DNA of 64,000 bases from Pyrocephalus nanus (taxonomy: Eukaryota > Chordata > Aves > Passeriformes > Tyrannidae): the NCBI GenBank assembly GCA_038380795.1, contig CM076275.1, forward strand, positions 6,543,001 through 6,607,000, written 5' to 3'. The notes beneath the pieces were generated by a model. The model searched no databases. It saw only the letters and a list, made by a program, of their open reading frames with translations, and was not told the DNA's origin. Of this stretch, positions 63,036-64,000 are shown piece by piece. The stretch's first letter is position 1, and every line of letters starts with the position of its first letter. A program made the position numbers and the translations under genes.

Positions 63036-64000
63036 TAGCAGTAATTTGGCTTACTTCAGCTGCACACTGCTAGAAGCAACACAACTTGTTCCAAAGAGGT
63101 CTCATGTTTTGTTGCTAATAGATTATGTTTAGTTAAATAACAATACATGTTAGCGTTGCCTTATTATGCACTTGTATAAAAGGGTAAAAAATAAATTGTC
63201 CTTGTGAGATGAACCAGTACTTTTATTGTGACACTTTAAGGAAAGCGACAAACCTATAAGTAAGTAAAAATTGAGAGTTCAAGTGTTTTCCAGGAAGCAC
63301 TTACGTGATTTAACTGCTGGTGGTGTTTGTTTCTGGGCACAACACTTTTGCTGCCTAAACCACATATACTGCCAGAAAATCCCAAAGTGTGTTTTGGCTT
63401 TTGGAAGCATGCAGGCAAAAATAATGTAAGATTGTTAATCCTGAATCACTGGATACCTGCCCTGATAAGTTTGCATCAGTAATTTAGAAGCTCAAATGGA
63501 GTCATATCTAATTCCTAGCCTACTGAAGGCAAGTTCTGTTTTTTGCAGAAAAGTGTACCAAGCAAATGAATTTTCACCACAAATGAAAATACTAACTGCC
63601 TTTGGAAGTGAGATTATTAATAGTCCTTAAATTGATGTTTTGGCTGCTGGTAGTCCCTGCCTTGCCGAGGAAGAATGGACATTAGACTATTTCACATCCA
63701 TAAAAATGGTTAGATTAACATTATGCACAGCATTAGATGATCAGAGAGGAATAACAGGCTCTGTAGGGCTCATTTCCTCTCCATACATTTCTGCTTGTCC
63801 AACAGTGACACTTGCATTATTTGGAATGACCTTGACTGCGAGGTGTTCTTGAGTGCTGAGAGTTTGCTGCAGAAAAGCTAAATCAGCTCAGTTAATATTC
63901 CTGTAGCAACAAAAATGAGCATGGGGGACATGTGGTACTGGAGGTATTTTGGCCTGATTGCTCACAAACTGTGTTTGATCACTAGACAAGAAGACAGTGT

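Larger units (their letters stand above)
53924..64000. other. Presumed intron to the end of the window
   Basis: No supported gene. Short tandem duplications and one ancient palindromic repeat are listed separately. T-runs lie at about 58,217-58,232 and A-runs near 55,683. The 134-codon frame at 61,564-61,968 and the 86-codon frame at 58,449-58,709 have no domain I recognise and no paired splice sites. Blocks near 60,000-60,130 and 61,700-61,900 look like possible conserved non-coding sequence. Confidence 0.4.

Noticed and set aside
1..64000. Endogenous retrovirus, tRNA, rRNA, CRISPR array or operon-like gene cluster
   Set aside because: I looked for paired long terminal repeats, gag/pol-like frames, cloverleaf genes and regularly spaced repeats and saw none that could be supported by eye.

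Overview
This window looks like nuclear DNA from a bird, or at least a sauropsid. The main evidence is its interspersed repeats. There are several pieces of CR1 LINEs, one of them ending in the ATTCTATGA-type 3' tail typical of avian CR1. There are also older, heavily decayed CR1/L3-like reverse-transcriptase remnants and short palindromic ancient amniote repeats. I see no Alu or L1-like material. Outside one island the DNA is CpG-poor and rich in A and T homopolymers. Nothing looks bacterial: there are no operons, no ribosome-binding-site-spaced ORFs, no CRISPR array and no tRNA that I could find.

Layout. Bases 1 to about 13,680 hold no gene I can support. They contain an ancient CR1-like remnant (about 4,140-5,060) and a short ancient repeat (10,369-10,440). 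A CR1 3' end (13,681-13,857) and a 212-bp polypurine tract (13,860-14,071) lead directly into a CpG island (about 14,100-15,100). The island is the clearest functional element. It has GC boxes, no obvious TATA box, and a probable non-coding first exon on the + strand ending at a strong splice donor (GTGAGT, 14,398). A second possible donor lies at 15,119. My working model is a TATA-less promoter with an upstream flank to the left and a very long first intron filling the remaining 49 kb to the right. The gene cannot be named from what is visible.

The presumed intron (15.1-64 kb) is mostly unremarkable non-coding sequence. It holds an antisense ancient CR1 remnant (about 24,640-25,320), a small CR1 tail (37,430-37,500), and a head-to-head pair of CR1 fragments (52,978-53,452 minus; 53,645-53,923 plus). 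It also holds several ancient palindromic repeats, local tandem duplications and long T/A runs. Three intervals have splice-site pairs good enough to list as low-confidence candidate exons: 24,081-24,221, 33,029-33,226 and 51,329-51,359.

No complete protein-coding gene is supported. Nearly all open frames are short and have no recognisable domain, and the longest ones are artefacts of the GC-rich island and the polypurine tract. I did not find a previously undescribed system. The observations most worth checking are the architecture upstream of the promoter, the candidate exons, and several blocks that resemble conserved non-coding elements.
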